From NCBI GenBank assembly GCA_903861835.1, contig CAIOVX010000022.1:44831-108830 (forward strand): a DNA stretch of 64,000 nt, in the 5' to 3' direction. This DNA comes from Candidatus Firestoneibacteriota bacterium (lineage in GTDB: Bacteria; Oederibacteriota; D2-FULL-39-29; CAIOVX01). The translations under genes were made by a program, and so were the position numbers. The notes under the pieces were generated by a model. The model did no database searches, was not told the DNA's origin, and saw only the letters and a list, made by a program, of their open reading frames with translations. Shown here in pieces: positions 9,368 through 18,649 of this stretch; within the stretch, counting starts at the first letter, position 1; each line of letters opens with the position of its first letter.

Positions 9368-9393
9368 ACCTTGAGTTGGCTATCTGTTATCAT
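9365..9393 (+). promoter_or_regulatory. Predicted promoter of truA (leaderless)
   Basis: TTTACC at 9365, a 17-bp spacer, and an extended -10 TGT-TATCAT ending at 9393. The predicted start point coincides with the ATG at 9400. No Shine-Dalgarno precedes that ATG, which fits a leaderless message. Confidence 0.45.
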
Positions 9394-9399
9394 CTACCA

Positions 9400-10143
9400 A
9401 TGAAGGATTTTAAGCCGCGTAACATAAAGCTGGTCATTGAGTATGACGGAACTGATTTTGACGGTTGGCAGAGAAATCCAAATATGCGCACTGTCCAGGG
9501 AGAAGTTGAAAAAGCCCTGTCAAAGATACTCAACGAAGAAACTCTGGTCAAGGGTGCCGGCAGGACGGACGCCGGAGTTCACGCGAAAGGACAGGTGGCT
9601 AATTTTACCCTGAAAAGAGAATTTGACCTTAAAAAGCTTGTCTATGCCCTTAACGGTCTTTTGCCTAAGGATGCAGCTGTTGTCAGCGCTAAAAAAGTAA
9701 AACCGGATTTTCATTCCCGTCATTCTGCCAAGATAAAGTCCTACATTTATGTTATACGCAACAATGAAATACCTTCTCCCCTTGACCGGCGTTACTCGGT
9801 CTTCTATCCGTACAAACTTGATCTTCCTGCGATGAAGAAGGGCGCTAGAGAGCTTTGCGGACGGCACGATTTTAGAGTGTTCTCCTACCAGGACGAAAGA
9901 GGGCATACCCTGCGGGAGCTCGAAGCCATCTCGATACGCCGTTTAGGAAAATATCTGCATATAGAATTCAGAGGCAGGTCCTTCCTACGCAGAATGGTTC
10001 GCATAATGACGGGACTGCTGCTTCAAATAGGCGCCGGCAGGGTGCATTCCGGCAGTGTCAAAAAGATACTCTCCGGTAAAGAGAAATACTCGCCGCTTAC
10101 AATGCCTCCTCACGGTCTTTACCTAAAAAACATCAAATATTAG
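9400..10143 (+). CDS. truA: tRNA pseudouridine(38-40) synthase TruA
   Basis: A 247-residue enzyme isomerising uridines 38-40 in the tRNA anticodon arm. The catalytic aspartate is in GAGRTDAGVHAKGQ. Other family blocks are IEYDGTDFDGWQRN, HDFRVFSYQD and RSFLRRMVRIMTGLLLQIG. I chose the ATG at 9400 (MKDFKPRNIKLV) because it starts just before the conserved first strand; a TTG at 9376 in the same frame lies inside the promoter region. It is a single gene between repeat-rich spacers. Confidence 0.93.
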   Translation: MKDFKPRNIKLVIEYDGTDFDGWQRNPNMRTVQGEVEKALSKILNEETLVKGAGRTDAGVHAKGQVANFTLKREFDLKKLVYALNGLLPKDAAVVSAKKVKPDFHSRHSAKIKSYIYVIRNNEIPSPLDRRYSVFYPYKLDLPAMKKGARELCGRHDFRVFSYQDERGHTLRELEAISIRRLGKYLHIEFRGRSFLRRMVRIMTGLLLQIGAGRVHSGSVKKILSGKEKYSPLTMPPHGLYLKNIKY

Positions 10144-10166
10144 GAATTATTGCGAGGCATTAGCCG

Positions 10167-10195
10167 TTGACTTTAAATCACATTACTTGTAGAAT
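10167..10195 (+). promoter_or_regulatory. Predicted promoter upstream of pckG
   Basis: TTGACT at 10167, exactly 17 bp, then TAGAAT at 10190. It would give a leader of ~240 nt running through two CT-rich palindromes and a terminator-like hairpin before the pckG start, so either a short RNA or an attenuated leader is possible. Confidence 0.5.
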
Positions 10196-10219
10196 ATGTG
10201 GGCTTTTACCTTTTACCTT

Positions 10220-10255
10220 CCTCCCCCTTTTATATGGGGAGGACCGAGGAGAGGG
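10220..10255. repeat. CT-rich palindrome
   Basis: CCTCCCC and GGGGAGG around a short AT-rich loop, with a purine-rich tail ACCGAGGAGAGGG. Same family as the palindromes at 10381, 18493, 19049 and 44009. Confidence 0.65.
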
Positions 10256-10260
10256 TAAAT

Positions 10261-10373
10261 AAAAGACTGCGGCCTTAAAGCCGGAGTCTTTTGTTTCGGT
10301 TGGTAAGAAAATACTTCATGCCGAATTCTTCCCCGCCATAAATGGCGGGGTATTCGTCGGTATAACGAAATAA
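10261..10373 (+). repeat. Mosaic hairpin element, copy B
   Basis: Starts with a terminator-like hairpin (AAAAGACT...AGTCTTTT around CGGC/GCCG, 10261-10292) whose reverse complement resembles the first hairpin of copy A. The flank GGTAAGAAAATACTTC leads into a long palindrome, ATGCCGA...TCGGTAT with inner CCCCGCCA-TAAA-TGGCGGGG, and a right flank ATAACGAAATAA. Flanks match copies A and D while the palindrome differs. Confidence 0.7.
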
Positions 10374-10380
10374 AACTGTA

Positions 10381-10418
10381 CCCCCATCCTAACCTTCCCC
10401 CTGTAAAAGGGGGAAGGG
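10381..10418. repeat. CT-rich palindrome before pckG
   Basis: CCTTCCCCCT and AGGGGGAAGG around a 5-nt loop, preceded by CCCCCATCCTAA. Ends 22 bases before the pckG start codon, so it may influence translation of the leader. Confidence 0.65.
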
Positions 10419-10440
10419 ACTAAGTAGAAACGGAGGCAAA

Positions 10441-12219
10441 TTGAGCACACCGGTAGAAAAATGGGTCGCAGAACTTGAAGCGCTTTGTCAGCCTGATAAG
10501 GTTTATTGGTGCAACGGGTCTGAGGAAGAGGCGAAGAAGCTCGTCCGCGTAGGCATTGAAGAAGAGAAGCTGAACGGCAACCCGGTTTTTACCGAACTTA
10601 ACCAGAAAAGCTACCCAAACTCCTATTATCATAGAAGCCATAACAATGACGTGGCCAGGACGGAACAACTAACCTTTGTCTGTCATGAGGATAAAGAAAA
10701 GACCGGTCCCAATAATAACTGGATGGATCCAAAAGCCGCAAAAGAGAAAATGAACGGCCTCTTTAAGGGTTGTATGAAGGGGCGCACGATGTATGTGCTC
10801 ACATATATGATGGGCAGTCCCGATTCTCCTTACGCAAAGGCTTGCGTGCAGGTCACGGATTCAACCTATGTGGCGATAAGTATGCGGATTATGACCAGGA
10901 TGGGCAAGCATGTCCTGGACAAAATAGGCAAATCGCCGGAATTTGTTAAAGGCGTGCATTCTATCGGAGATCTTAACCCTGATCGCCGCTTCATAATGCA
11001 TTTCCCGGACGACGGGCTGGTGATGAGTTTCGGTTCCGGCTACGGCGGCAACGCCCTGCTTGGAAAAAAATGCTTTTCTTTGCGTATTGCCTCGTGGCTT
11101 GGATATAAAGAAGGCTGGCTTGCAGAGCACATGATTATCATAGGCATAGAAGATCCCAAGGGCAATACTTCCTACGCCGTTGCGGCTCTTCCGTCCGCCT
11201 GCGGCAAGACCAATATGGCTATGCTACAGTCTGCTCTTCCCGGCTACAAGGTCTGGACGCTCGGCGACGACATTGCCTGGCTTAATATTGGACCGGACGG
11301 AAGGCTCTACGCGATTAATCCCGAGGCCGGTATGTTCGGCGTGGCCCCCGGAACCTCGATGAAGACGAACCCGAACATGATGCGGACACTGAAAAGCAAC
11401 AAGTTCTTTCCTACACTCTACACGAATACGGCAGTCAATCTGGAAACGGACGAGCCGTGGTGGGAAGGGCACGACGACCCCGCGCCTAAAAACGCGCTCG
11501 ACTGGCAGGGCAGGAAATGGGACCCTTCAATGAAGGAAAAGGCGGCGCATCCCAATTCAAGGTTTACTGTGTCAGTCTCGAATTGCCCAACTGTATCAAA
11601 AGAAATCAACAACCCGAACGGTGTCCCGATCTCCGCAATAATATTTGGCGGAAGAAGGAGCAAACTGATTCCGCTGGTCTATGAGAGCCACGACTGGAAC
11701 CACGGCGTCTTTCTTGGTTCTATAATGGGTTCTGAAACAACTGCGGCTGCGGCTCACACTATCGGCGCGCTTCGCCGGGATCCGATGGCAATGCTTCCTT
11801 TCTGCGGCTACAATATGGGCGACTATTTCTCGCACTGGATGAGCATGGGTGAGAAGCTCAAACAACCGCCTAAGATCTTCTTTGTGAACTGGTTCCGGAC
11901 CGACGAGAATGGAAAATATATGTGGCCGGGTTTCGGCGACAACATCAGGGTTTTAAAATGGATGATGGAGCGAACGCACGGAAAGAAGCCCGCGAAAGAA
12001 ACCGCAATAGGGTATGTCCCGCACGAAGAGGACCTTGACGTTTCCGGTTTAAATATTTCCAAGGACACGCTGAAGAAGCTCTTTGACGTAAATCTGAAAG
12101 AGTGGGAAAATGAGCTGGCCGACATAAACGCGTTCTATTTCAAATTCGGGAGTAAGCTTCCGGCGGAGTTGAAGCAGGAATATGAGAAGTTGGAGAAAGA
12201 AGTAAAGAAAAGTTTATAG
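10441..12219 (+). CDS. pckG: Phosphoenolpyruvate carboxykinase (GTP)
   Basis: A 592-residue GTP-dependent PEPCK, interconverting oxaloacetate and PEP with GTP/GDP; gluconeogenic or anaplerotic. The P-loop with the GTP-class cysteine is LPSACGKTNMAM (residue ~250). The metal-binding stretch is WTLGDDIAWL, followed by GVAPGTSMKTNPN, and FGGRRSKLIPLVYES is present. Length is typical of the GTP class (~600). It starts at TTG eight bases after a clear GGAGG; no ATG is better placed. It stands alone with its own predicted promoter and a hairpin terminator beyond a nonamer array. Confidence 0.96.
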   Translation: MSTPVEKWVAELEALCQPDKVYWCNGSEEEAKKLVRVGIEEEKLNGNPVFTELNQKSYPNSYYHRSHNNDVARTEQLTFVCHEDKEKTGPNNNWMDPKAAKEKMNGLFKGCMKGRTMYVLTYMMGSPDSPYAKACVQVTDSTYVAISMRIMTRMGKHVLDKIGKSPEFVKGVHSIGDLNPDRRFIMHFPDDGLVMSFGSGYGGNALLGKKCFSLRIASWLGYKEGWLAEHMIIIGIEDPKGNTSYAVAALPSACGKTNMAMLQSALPGYKVWTLGDDIAWLNIGPDGRLYAINPEAGMFGVAPGTSMKTNPNMMRTLKSNKFFPTLYTNTAVNLETDEPWWEGHDDPAPKNALDWQGRKWDPSMKEKAAHPNSRFTVSVSNCPTVSKEINNPNGVPISAIIFGGRRSKLIPLVYESHDWNHGVFLGSIMGSETTAAAAHTIGALRRDPMAMLPFCGYNMGDYFSHWMSMGEKLKQPPKIFFVNWFRTDENGKYMWPGFGDNIRVLKWMMERTHGKKPAKETAIGYVPHEEDLDVSGLNISKDTLKKLFDVNLKEWENELADINAFYFKFGSKLPAELKQEYEKLEKEVKKSL

Positions 12220-12224
12220 TTTAA

Positions 12225-12277
12225 AAGTTTGTAAGGTTTGTAAAGTTATAAGGTTTATAAGGTTTATAAGGTAGCGA
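12225..12277 (+). repeat. Nonamer minisatellite after pckG
   Basis: Units AAGTTTGTA, AGGTTTGTA, AAGTTATA (8 bp), AGGTTTATA, AGGTTTATA, AGGTAGCGA. It begins five bases after the pckG stop, in the sense of the gene. Two further units lie at 12337-12354 beyond mosaic element C. Confidence 0.8.
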
Positions 12278-12283
12278 TGTCGG

Positions 12284-12336
12284 AAGCCGCACTTCGTGCG
12301 TCTTGTTCTGCAAGGTAAGATATACATAACAGCATA
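12284..12336 (+). repeat. Mosaic hairpin element, copy C (palindrome missing)
   Basis: Shares a 27-bp identical block with copy A (12284-12310 versus 9235-9261), then CAAGGTAAGATAT, then CATAACAGCATAACG. Compared with copy A, the central palindrome is cleanly absent while both flanks remain. Confidence 0.7.
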
Positions 12337-12357
12337 ACGTTCCTAACGTAAATATAG

Positions 12358-13512
<1,155 letters not shown>

Positions 13513-13524
13513 GGAGGATTTTAA

Positions 13525-13770
13525 ATGGCTGTTGTAATAAGAATGACACGGTTTGGAACTACAAAGAAGCCCAGGTACAGAATAGTTGCTGCCGACCAGA
13601 GGTTTAAAAGGGACGGCAGGTGCCTTGAGCAGCTCGGCAGTTATAATCCCTTTGACAGGGAAAAAGGACTGGTTGTAAAAGCAGAGAAGATCTCCGCGTG
13701 GATAAAGAAAGGTGCTCAGCCCTCCAATACGGTAGCTAAGCTTCTTAAGAACGCCAAGATCCAGCTTTAA
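13525..13770 (+). CDS. rpsP: 30S ribosomal protein S16
   Basis: An 81-residue small-subunit protein: MAVVIRMTRFGTTKKPRYRI is the canonical start, followed by DGRCLEQLGSYNPF and QPSNTVAKLLKNA. Strong Shine-Dalgarno (AAGGAGG). It sits directly before trmD; the rimM gene usually found between them is absent here. Confidence 0.97.
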   Translation: MAVVIRMTRFGTTKKPRYRIVAADQRFKRDGRCLEQLGSYNPFDREKGLVVKAEKISAWIKKGAQPSNTVAKLLKNAKIQL

Positions 13771-13784
13771 CCAAACCCGCATTC

Positions 13785-14507
13785 ATGAAGATCGATATCA
13801 TCACTATTTTCCCGGCGATGTTCGATAGTGTCTTGAATACGAGTATTTTGAAACGGGCAATTGATAAAAAGAAACTAAAGGTAAAGGTTCATTATCTGCG
13901 GGATTTTGCGGAAGGCCGGCATCTCCAGGTGGACGATTCGCCTTACGGCGGCGGCTGCGGGATGGTGATGAAGCTTGAGCCTATTTTGAAATGCCTCAAG
14001 AGTATAAGAGGTTCGAAGAAAGCGAAAAAACTGATTCTTACGCCGGCAGGAAGTTTGTTTGACCAGGCGGCGGCAGTTGAACTTTCAAAAACAAAACATG
14101 TAATCCTGCTTTGCGGTCATTACGAAGGCTACGACGAGCGGGTTGTAAAGTTCTTTGACGGCGAGATCTCTATAGGTGATTATGTGCTCACCGGCGGAGA
14201 GCTTCCCGCGATGGTAATTGTGGACGCGGCAGCGCGGCTTATTCCGGGAGTGCTCGGAAATGAGGATTCGGCAAAGCAGGATTCATTTATGGACGGCTTG
14301 CTGGATTGCCCGCACTACACGAAGCCGGCGGTTTACAAGAAAATGAAGGTACCGGAAGTTCTCCTCTCCGGCAACCATAAAAAGATAAACGAATGGAGAA
14401 GACAGGAAGCTTTGGAGAGGACCAGGGAGAGAAGGCCCGCCCTTTTTAAGGCGAAAGTCGGGAAAGAAGCTTCGAAAGCTGAAAATCAGAAAGATGGAGG
14501 AATTTAA
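13785..14507 (+). CDS. trmD: tRNA (guanine-N1-)-methyltransferase TrmD
   Basis: A 240-residue SPOUT-class enzyme making m1G37 in tRNA to prevent frameshifting. Signature blocks: [49 protein letters not shown], and the knot region [20 protein letters not shown] with [14 protein letters not shown]. It follows rpsP by 14 bases and ends one base before the rplS start. The basic C-terminal tail is usual. Confidence 0.96.
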   Translation: MKIDIITIFPAMFDSVLNTSILKRAIDKKKLKVKVHYLRDFAEGRHLQVDDSPYGGGCGMVMKLEPILKCLKSIRGSKKAKKLILTPAGSLFDQAAAVELSKTKHVILLCGHYEGYDERVVKFFDGEISIGDYVLTGGELPAMVIVDAAARLIPGVLGNEDSAKQDSFMDGLLDCPHYTKPAVYKKMKVPEVLLSGNHKKINEWRRQEALERTRERRPALFKAKVGKEASKAENQKDGGI

Positions 14508-14508
14508 G

Positions 14509-14925
14509 ATGAGTTGGCAGGAAAAATATTTCAAAAAAACCAAGTTGGTCTTCAGCGTCGGCGATGTGGTAAAGGTCAGCGCGAAGGTAAGGGAAGGCGG
14601 CAAGGAAAGGATTCAGGTGTTCGAAGGCACCGTGATTAGGAGAAAGGGCGGAGCTTTGAACGAGACCTTTACGGTGAGGAAACTCTCAGCGGGAATCGGC
14701 GTGGAAAAAACATTCCTGGCGAATTCACCTACGGTAGATAAGGTTGATATTGTAAAGCACGGCGATGTAAGACGCGCCAGACTCTTCTACCTCAGGGACA
14801 AAGTGGGCAAAGAAGCCAGGGTTAAGGAAAGAGAAGAGATGGCAAAGGTTTCTCTGGATGCGGCTCCTGAAGCGGCGGCTCCGGCAGCGCCTGCAGCGGC
14901 GCCCGCGGCAGAGGTTAAGAAATAA
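14509..14925 (+). CDS. rplS: 50S ribosomal protein L19 with Ala-rich tail
   Basis: L19 core over residues ~5-110 ([57 protein letters not shown]). The start at 14509 is preferred over an ATG at 14494 because GGAGG lies 8 bases before it. At 138 residues it is about 20-25 longer than common L19 proteins: the C-terminus ends in a low-complexity Ala/Pro stretch (residues ~115-134) and VKK. The extension lies within the same frame and is not an obvious frameshift. Confidence 0.95.
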   Translation: MSWQEKYFKKTKLVFSVGDVVKVSAKVREGGKERIQVFEGTVIRRKGGALNETFTVRKLSAGIGVEKTFLANSPTVDKVDIVKHGDVRRARLFYLRDKVGKEARVKEREEMAKVSLDAAPEAAAPAAPAAAPAAEVKK

Positions 14926-14929
14926 GCCA

Positions 14930-15568
14930 ATGAAAGCCGGCGAGGCTGAGAGACTTTCAAAACTCATCCAAACCGAAGAAGTGCTCTGGAATTCAGGTCT
15001 GAAATATATAGCGGGGGTTGACGAAGTCGGGAGGGGCCCAATGGCCGGCCCGGTCGTTGCCTCCGCTGTTTTATTTTCGGCAGACATCCTCCCGCGTCTT
15101 ATTAATTTTGCCGGCGTCAATGATTCAAAGAAAGTACCTGAAGCAAAACGCGAGGTTTTGAGCGAAATTATCAGGGCCGGAGCAGTTTCTTTCGGGATTG
15201 GCATTGTTGACGAACGTGAAATAGACAGGATTAATATCCTCCGGGCCTCCCTTCTGGCAATGAAAAAGGCTGTTTTAGCCCTTAAGTTTGCTCCTTCGCA
15301 CATCCTCGTGGACGGCCCCTATATAATTTCAAAAGATCTTCCCCCCCAAACAGCGATAATCGGCGGCGACGCCAAGTGTTTCTCCATAGCAGCCGCTTCT
15401 GTTGTGGCCAAAGTCTTCAGGGACAATATTATGGCGGAATACCACTTAAAATTCCCGGAGTACAATTTTAGGAAGAACAAAGGCTACGGTACCGCCGAGC
15501 ATATGGCGGCCATAAAGAGGGTGGGGCTATGTCCGATACACCGAAAAAGCTTTGGAAGAAAAGATTAG
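14930..15568 (+). CDS. rnhB: Ribonuclease HII
   Basis: A 212-residue enzyme removing ribonucleotides from DNA:RNA hybrids. Catalytic acidic residues are in IAGVDEVGRGPMAGPVVASA (Asp-Glu) and HILVDGP; the conserved GGDAKCFSIAAASVVAKV follows. I start it at the ATG at 14930, four bases after the rplS stop. The upstream in-frame stretch is only the out-of-frame reading of the L19 alanine tail (it reads Arg/Leu-rich). The 3' end overlaps yraN by 40 bases. Confidence 0.94.
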   Translation: MKAGEAERLSKLIQTEEVLWNSGLKYIAGVDEVGRGPMAGPVVASAVLFSADILPRLINFAGVNDSKKVPEAKREVLSEIIRAGAVSFGIGIVDEREIDRINILRASLLAMKKAVLALKFAPSHILVDGPYIISKDLPPQTAIIGGDAKCFSIAAASVVAKVFRDNIMAEYHLKFPEYNFRKNKGYGTAEHMAAIKRVGLCPIHRKSFGRKD

Positions 15569-15900
15569 GCGCCTTTGGTGAAGATCTGGCCAGGGATTAT
15601 CTCGCGCGGGAAGGCTACAAGATCCTGGACTCCAACTGGGAATGCGACTACGGCGAGCTGGATATTGTGGCTAAACTCAAGGATACTTTTGTTATTGTTG
15701 AGGTGAAGACTGTCTCGCCGGGCAAGACCGAATCGGCCGCGGATACCGTAGGCAAAACCAAGCAGAAACACATACAGAGATGCGCGGAACTTTACCTGAA
15801 AGACGAGAAATCAGTTTACAATTGCAGGTTCGATGTCATTGCTATAGAATATGAGAAAGGGACTGAGCCGAAACTGAACCACATAATTGATGCGTTCTGA
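15529..15900 (+). CDS. yraN: YraN family (UPF0102) endonuclease-like protein
   Basis: A 123-residue protein of the PD-(D/E)XK superfamily. It has the UPF0102 pattern GAFGEDLARDYLAREGYKILDSNW, then YGELDIVAK and the catalytic-like VIVEVKTV. The biological role of the family is poorly established (implicated in recombination). It overlaps the end of rnhB by 40 bases, the usual neighbour in many genomes, and closes the tgt operon. Confidence 0.92.
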   Translation: MSDTPKKLWKKRLGAFGEDLARDYLAREGYKILDSNWECDYGELDIVAKLKDTFVIVEVKTVSPGKTESAADTVGKTKQKHIQRCAELYLKDEKSVYNCRFDVIAIEYEKGTEPKLNHIIDAF

Positions 15901-15928
15901 ATGTGAGTGCTGGACAAGTAAACAGTTT

Positions 15929-16010
15929 GATGCCACCGATATAGGCCGATTACACCGATAAATCTTTAGGGGTCTATCGGTGTCATCAAATTCACTTCAT
16001 CGGTGTAATC
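15929..16010 (+). repeat. 13-mer repeat array upstream of mlaE
   Basis: Two inverted units (GATGCCACCGATA at 15929, GATTACACCGATA at 15948) face two direct units (TATCGGTGTCATC at 15975, CATCGGTGTAATC at 15998). The inverted and direct copies can form a 13-bp hairpin. It ends 25 bases before mlaE. The family recurs at 22341, 24058 and 34171. Confidence 0.75.
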
Positions 16011-16035
16011 ACGCAAAAGCCTTCGGCAAAGAAAA

Positions 16036-16812
16036 ATGACAAAATTATTTGAAAGCATAGGCAGGAAAATACTGATCCTTCTGGAAGAATCCGGGAAGAT
16101 AACTATGCTTTTGGGACAAACCTTCTACCAGGTCTTCAGAAAACCTTCAGAATGGAAAAGCACTTTCCATCAGATGGTCGTCATCGGAAATAATTCTCTC
16201 GGGGTTATTACAATTACCTCGCTTTCCACAGGCATGATACTTGCACTCCAGACGGGAAGCGCGCTTGAGCGGAAAATATCCGGCTCGGCTGCTTTTCTCG
16301 GAGGCATAGTATCGCTTGCTCTTGCCAGAGAGCTAGCCCCGGTTTTGATAGGGCTGGTAATGGCGGGAAAGATAGGCTCCGCTATTGCGGCCGAGATAGG
16401 GACCATGAATGTTACCGAGCAGGTCGATGCCCTTCGCACCATGGGGACCAACCCCGTAAAGTACCTTGTGGTGCCGAGATTTCTCGCGGCGCTTGTTATG
16501 CTTCCGGTTTTGACTGTCTACGCGGATCTTCTCGGAATTTTGGGAGGCATGTTTATAAGCGTCTCAAGTTTTGACGGCAGTTCCGGCTCTTTCTTTGAGA
16601 GCATGAATATGTACCTTCGCGTCAGCGATGTTTACAAGGGTCTTTTCAAAACCATATTTTTCGGCGGCATTATTTCTACCATCGGCTGCTACAAAGGATT
16701 TGAAACTCAAGGCGGGGCGGAAGGCGTCGGAAAGTCAACAACCTCTTCCGTGGTTGTCTCGTCAATGCTGATTCTCACGGCAGATTACCTGCTTACGTGG
16801 TTCCTCTGGTGA
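16036..16812 (+). CDS. mlaE: MlaE-type ABC transporter permease
   Basis: A 258-residue polytopic membrane protein of the MlaE/TTG2B family, the inner-membrane permease of a phospholipid transport system between inner and outer membranes. Family features: long N-terminal amphipathic helix, FLGGIVSLALARELAPVLIG, AGKIGSAIAAEIGTMNVTEQ, VDALRTMGTNPVKYL and a C-terminal transmembrane helix ending in FLW. The next gene follows after four bases. Confidence 0.94.
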   Translation: MTKLFESIGRKILILLEESGKITMLLGQTFYQVFRKPSEWKSTFHQMVVIGNNSLGVITITSLSTGMILALQTGSALERKISGSAAFLGGIVSLALARELAPVLIGLVMAGKIGSAIAAEIGTMNVTEQVDALRTMGTNPVKYLVVPRFLAALVMLPVLTVYADLLGILGGMFISVSSFDGSSGSFFESMNMYLRVSDVYKGLFKTIFFGGIISTIGCYKGFETQGGAEGVGKSTTSSVVVSSMLILTADYLLTWFLW

Positions 16813-16816
16813 ATTT

Positions 16817-17566
16817 ATGATAAAGATAGAGAAAATAACAAAGGTTTTTGGAGCGCAAAAAGTTCTTAACGAGCTTGACCTTTATGTGGAGGACAAGAAA
16901 ACCCTGGTGATAATAGGGCGGAGCGGCTGCGGCAAGTCAGTGCTCTTAAAGCACATGACCGGTCTTATAAAACCAGACTCCGGCAGTATCTTGTTTCGCG
17001 GGAAGGATATAACCAGTCTCAGTGAGTCAGAACTCGATCCAATAAGGGTAAAGTCAGGAATGCTCTTTCAGGGCGCCGCCCTCTTTGATTCCCTAACCGT
17101 GGCCGAGAATGTAGGTTTCGCGCTAACCAGGTTTACGGAGAAGACCCCGGAAGAGATTAACGGAATTGTGAGCGAGAAACTCGCGCTTGTAGGTCTTGAC
17201 GGCGTTGAGCACAAGAAGCCCGCGGAACTTTCAGGGGGAATGAAAAAGCGCGTGGGGCTTGCCAGAGCCATCGCAATGGACCCGGAAGTAATATTCTACG
17301 ATGAGCCGACAACGGGTCTTGACCCGATTATGGCAGATGTAATAAATGACCTTATAGTTGAGTTAAAACAAAAACTTAAGATAACGGGCGTTGTTGTGAC
17401 GCACGATATGAAAAGCGCCTATAAGATAGGCGACAAAATTGCTATGATGTATGAAGGCAGGATTGTTGAGATTGGAACACCGGAAGAGATCCGGAATACA
17501 AAAAATCCTGTAGTCAGGCAGTTTATAACCGGTTCCGCGGTCGGGCCGATCCAAGTGTTCGGTTGA
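16817..17566 (+). CDS. mlaF: MlaF-type ABC transporter ATP-binding protein
   Basis: A 249-residue ATPase energising the MlaE permease. Walker A is GRSGCGKSV (residues ~33-41), the Q-loop region is MLFQGAALFDSLTV, the signature is LSGGMKKRVGLARAIA, Walker B is VIFYDEPTTGLDP and the switch is VVTHDM. The sequence type is that of Mla/Ttg2A ATPases. It lies between mlaE and mlaD. Confidence 0.95.
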   Translation: MIKIEKITKVFGAQKVLNELDLYVEDKKTLVIIGRSGCGKSVLLKHMTGLIKPDSGSILFRGKDITSLSESELDPIRVKSGMLFQGAALFDSLTVAENVGFALTRFTEKTPEEINGIVSEKLALVGLDGVEHKKPAELSGGMKKRVGLARAIAMDPEVIFYDEPTTGLDPIMADVINDLIVELKQKLKITGVVVTHDMKSAYKIGDKIAMMYEGRIVEIGTPEEIRNTKNPVVRQFITGSAVGPIQVFG

Positions 17567-17590
17567 GGGAGTTTGTTCTACGGAGGATTT

Positions 17591-18484
17591 ATGGTATTGT
17601 CAAATGAAGCGAAGGTAGGCCTCTTCACCACGCTGGCTATGGTTATATTAATCGCGTCAACCTTCTACATGGGAGGCTTGACGGTTTTCCAGCAGGGTTA
17701 TTCCGTCAATGTGCTTTTTGATTCCACTCCGGATCTTAAGACAAACGCGAAAGTAAGATACGGCGGGGGAGTTAATATCGGAAAAGTAAAAAGGCTGTAC
17801 CTTAACCGCGACAATAAGATAAATGTAGAGCTGCTTGTTGATGTTGACCGCCAGCTCCCCGGCGATGTGGATATCAGTGTCATCACCTCCGGTATGATGG
17901 GCGAGAAATTCGTGAATATTTCAGGCGGGACGAAAGCAGCCCCGCTTATCAAGGCGGGCGACACGCTGAACGGAAAAAGCGGCGGCGGCATTGACGCGGC
18001 AATGGACAATATAAACCAGGTGTCCGCGGAATTTAAGGATGTGCTCAAGGCGCTTAGCAACATTCTCACAGGCGTTGATAAATCCGTCGTGGGTTCTGTT
18101 GAAAACGTGAACGAACTGACAAAAACAACCAAGGATATCGTTGCGAAGAGCGAGCCGGCAATAACGAAATCTGTCAGTAATTTCCAGAAGGCCTCGGAGA
18201 ACCTGACAGACGCGACTGCAAACCTTAAGGGTCTAACAGCTCAGCTGAACAAGCTGGCGAATGATATTGACAAGAGCAATGTTCCTCAGACGATGACAAA
18301 CCTCAACAAGATAAGCGTAAAACTGGACGAGACGGTGACGACGCTTGATTCCGCGGCAAAAAAACTTGATTCCGGAGACGGCACGCTCTCAGTGCTTCTA
18401 AACGACAAGAAAATGGCTGAGGATTTAAAGGCGGTAGTGAAGGATATCAAGGATAATCCCTGGAAAATACTTTGGAAGAGGTAA
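17591..18484 (+). CDS. mlaD: MlaD/MCE-domain lipid-binding protein
   Basis: A 297-residue protein with one N-terminal membrane helix (VGLFTTLAMVILIASTFYMG), one MCE domain (residues ~35-115: VLFDSTPDLKTNAKVRYGGG, VITSGMMGEKFVNISGG) and a long C-terminal coiled region with repeated Val/Leu/Asn heptads. MCE rings form the periplasmic lipid channel of the Mla system. The ATG at 17591 has GGAGG seven bases upstream and is preferred over an in-frame TTG at 17573. mlaC and mlaB are not in this operon. Confidence 0.92.
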   Translation: MVLSNEAKVGLFTTLAMVILIASTFYMGGLTVFQQGYSVNVLFDSTPDLKTNAKVRYGGGVNIGKVKRLYLNRDNKINVELLVDVDRQLPGDVDISVITSGMMGEKFVNISGGTKAAPLIKAGDTLNGKSGGGIDAAMDNINQVSAEFKDVLKALSNILTGVDKSVVGSVENVNELTKTTKDIVAKSEPAITKSVSNFQKASENLTDATANLKGLTAQLNKLANDIDKSNVPQTMTNLNKISVKLDETVTTLDSAAKKLDSGDGTLSVLLNDKKMAEDLKAVVKDIKDNPWKILWKR

Positions 18485-18492
18485 CCTTATAT

Positions 18493-18607
18493 CCCCCTCC
18501 CCTTTATCATAAGCCCTCAAGCAGAGCTTTCGGGCTTGTTTTGTTAAGAAGATACATTCACGACAAACTACGTTTGTCGTAGCAAAATAAGGGGAGGGAC
18601 GGGGTGG
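18493..18607. repeat. CT-rich palindrome interrupted by mosaic element D
   Basis: The arms CCCCCTCCCC (18493-18502) and GGGGAGGG (18591-18598), plus the tail ACGGGGTGGGG, form one CT-rich palindrome of the family seen at 10381 and 19049. In those, the loop is 5-8 nt; here 88 nt lie between the arms, which is the whole of mosaic element D. Confidence 0.7.
18509..18590 (+). repeat. Mosaic hairpin element, copy D
   Basis: First hairpin AAGCCC...GGGCTT (inner AAGC/GCTT), then TTGTTAAGAAGATACATTC, a palindrome ACGACAAAC-TAC-GTTTGTCGT (18560-18580), and a right flank AGCAAAATAA. Arms differ from copy A at several positions but pair perfectly and keep the TAC loop. Confidence 0.75.
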
Positions 18608-18649
18608 GGTTCATGCTATTCTCAACAATTAAAAGAGGAATGTTGGCTG

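Noticed and set aside
9376..9399. TTG start giving truA eight extra residues
   Set aside because: The TTG lies between the preceding terminator and the -10 box, upstream of the predicted start point, and adds residues not usual for TruA.
14858..14929. N-terminal extension of rnhB
   Set aside because: It is the out-of-frame reading of the L19 alanine tail (Arg/Leu-rich) and does not match RNase HII.
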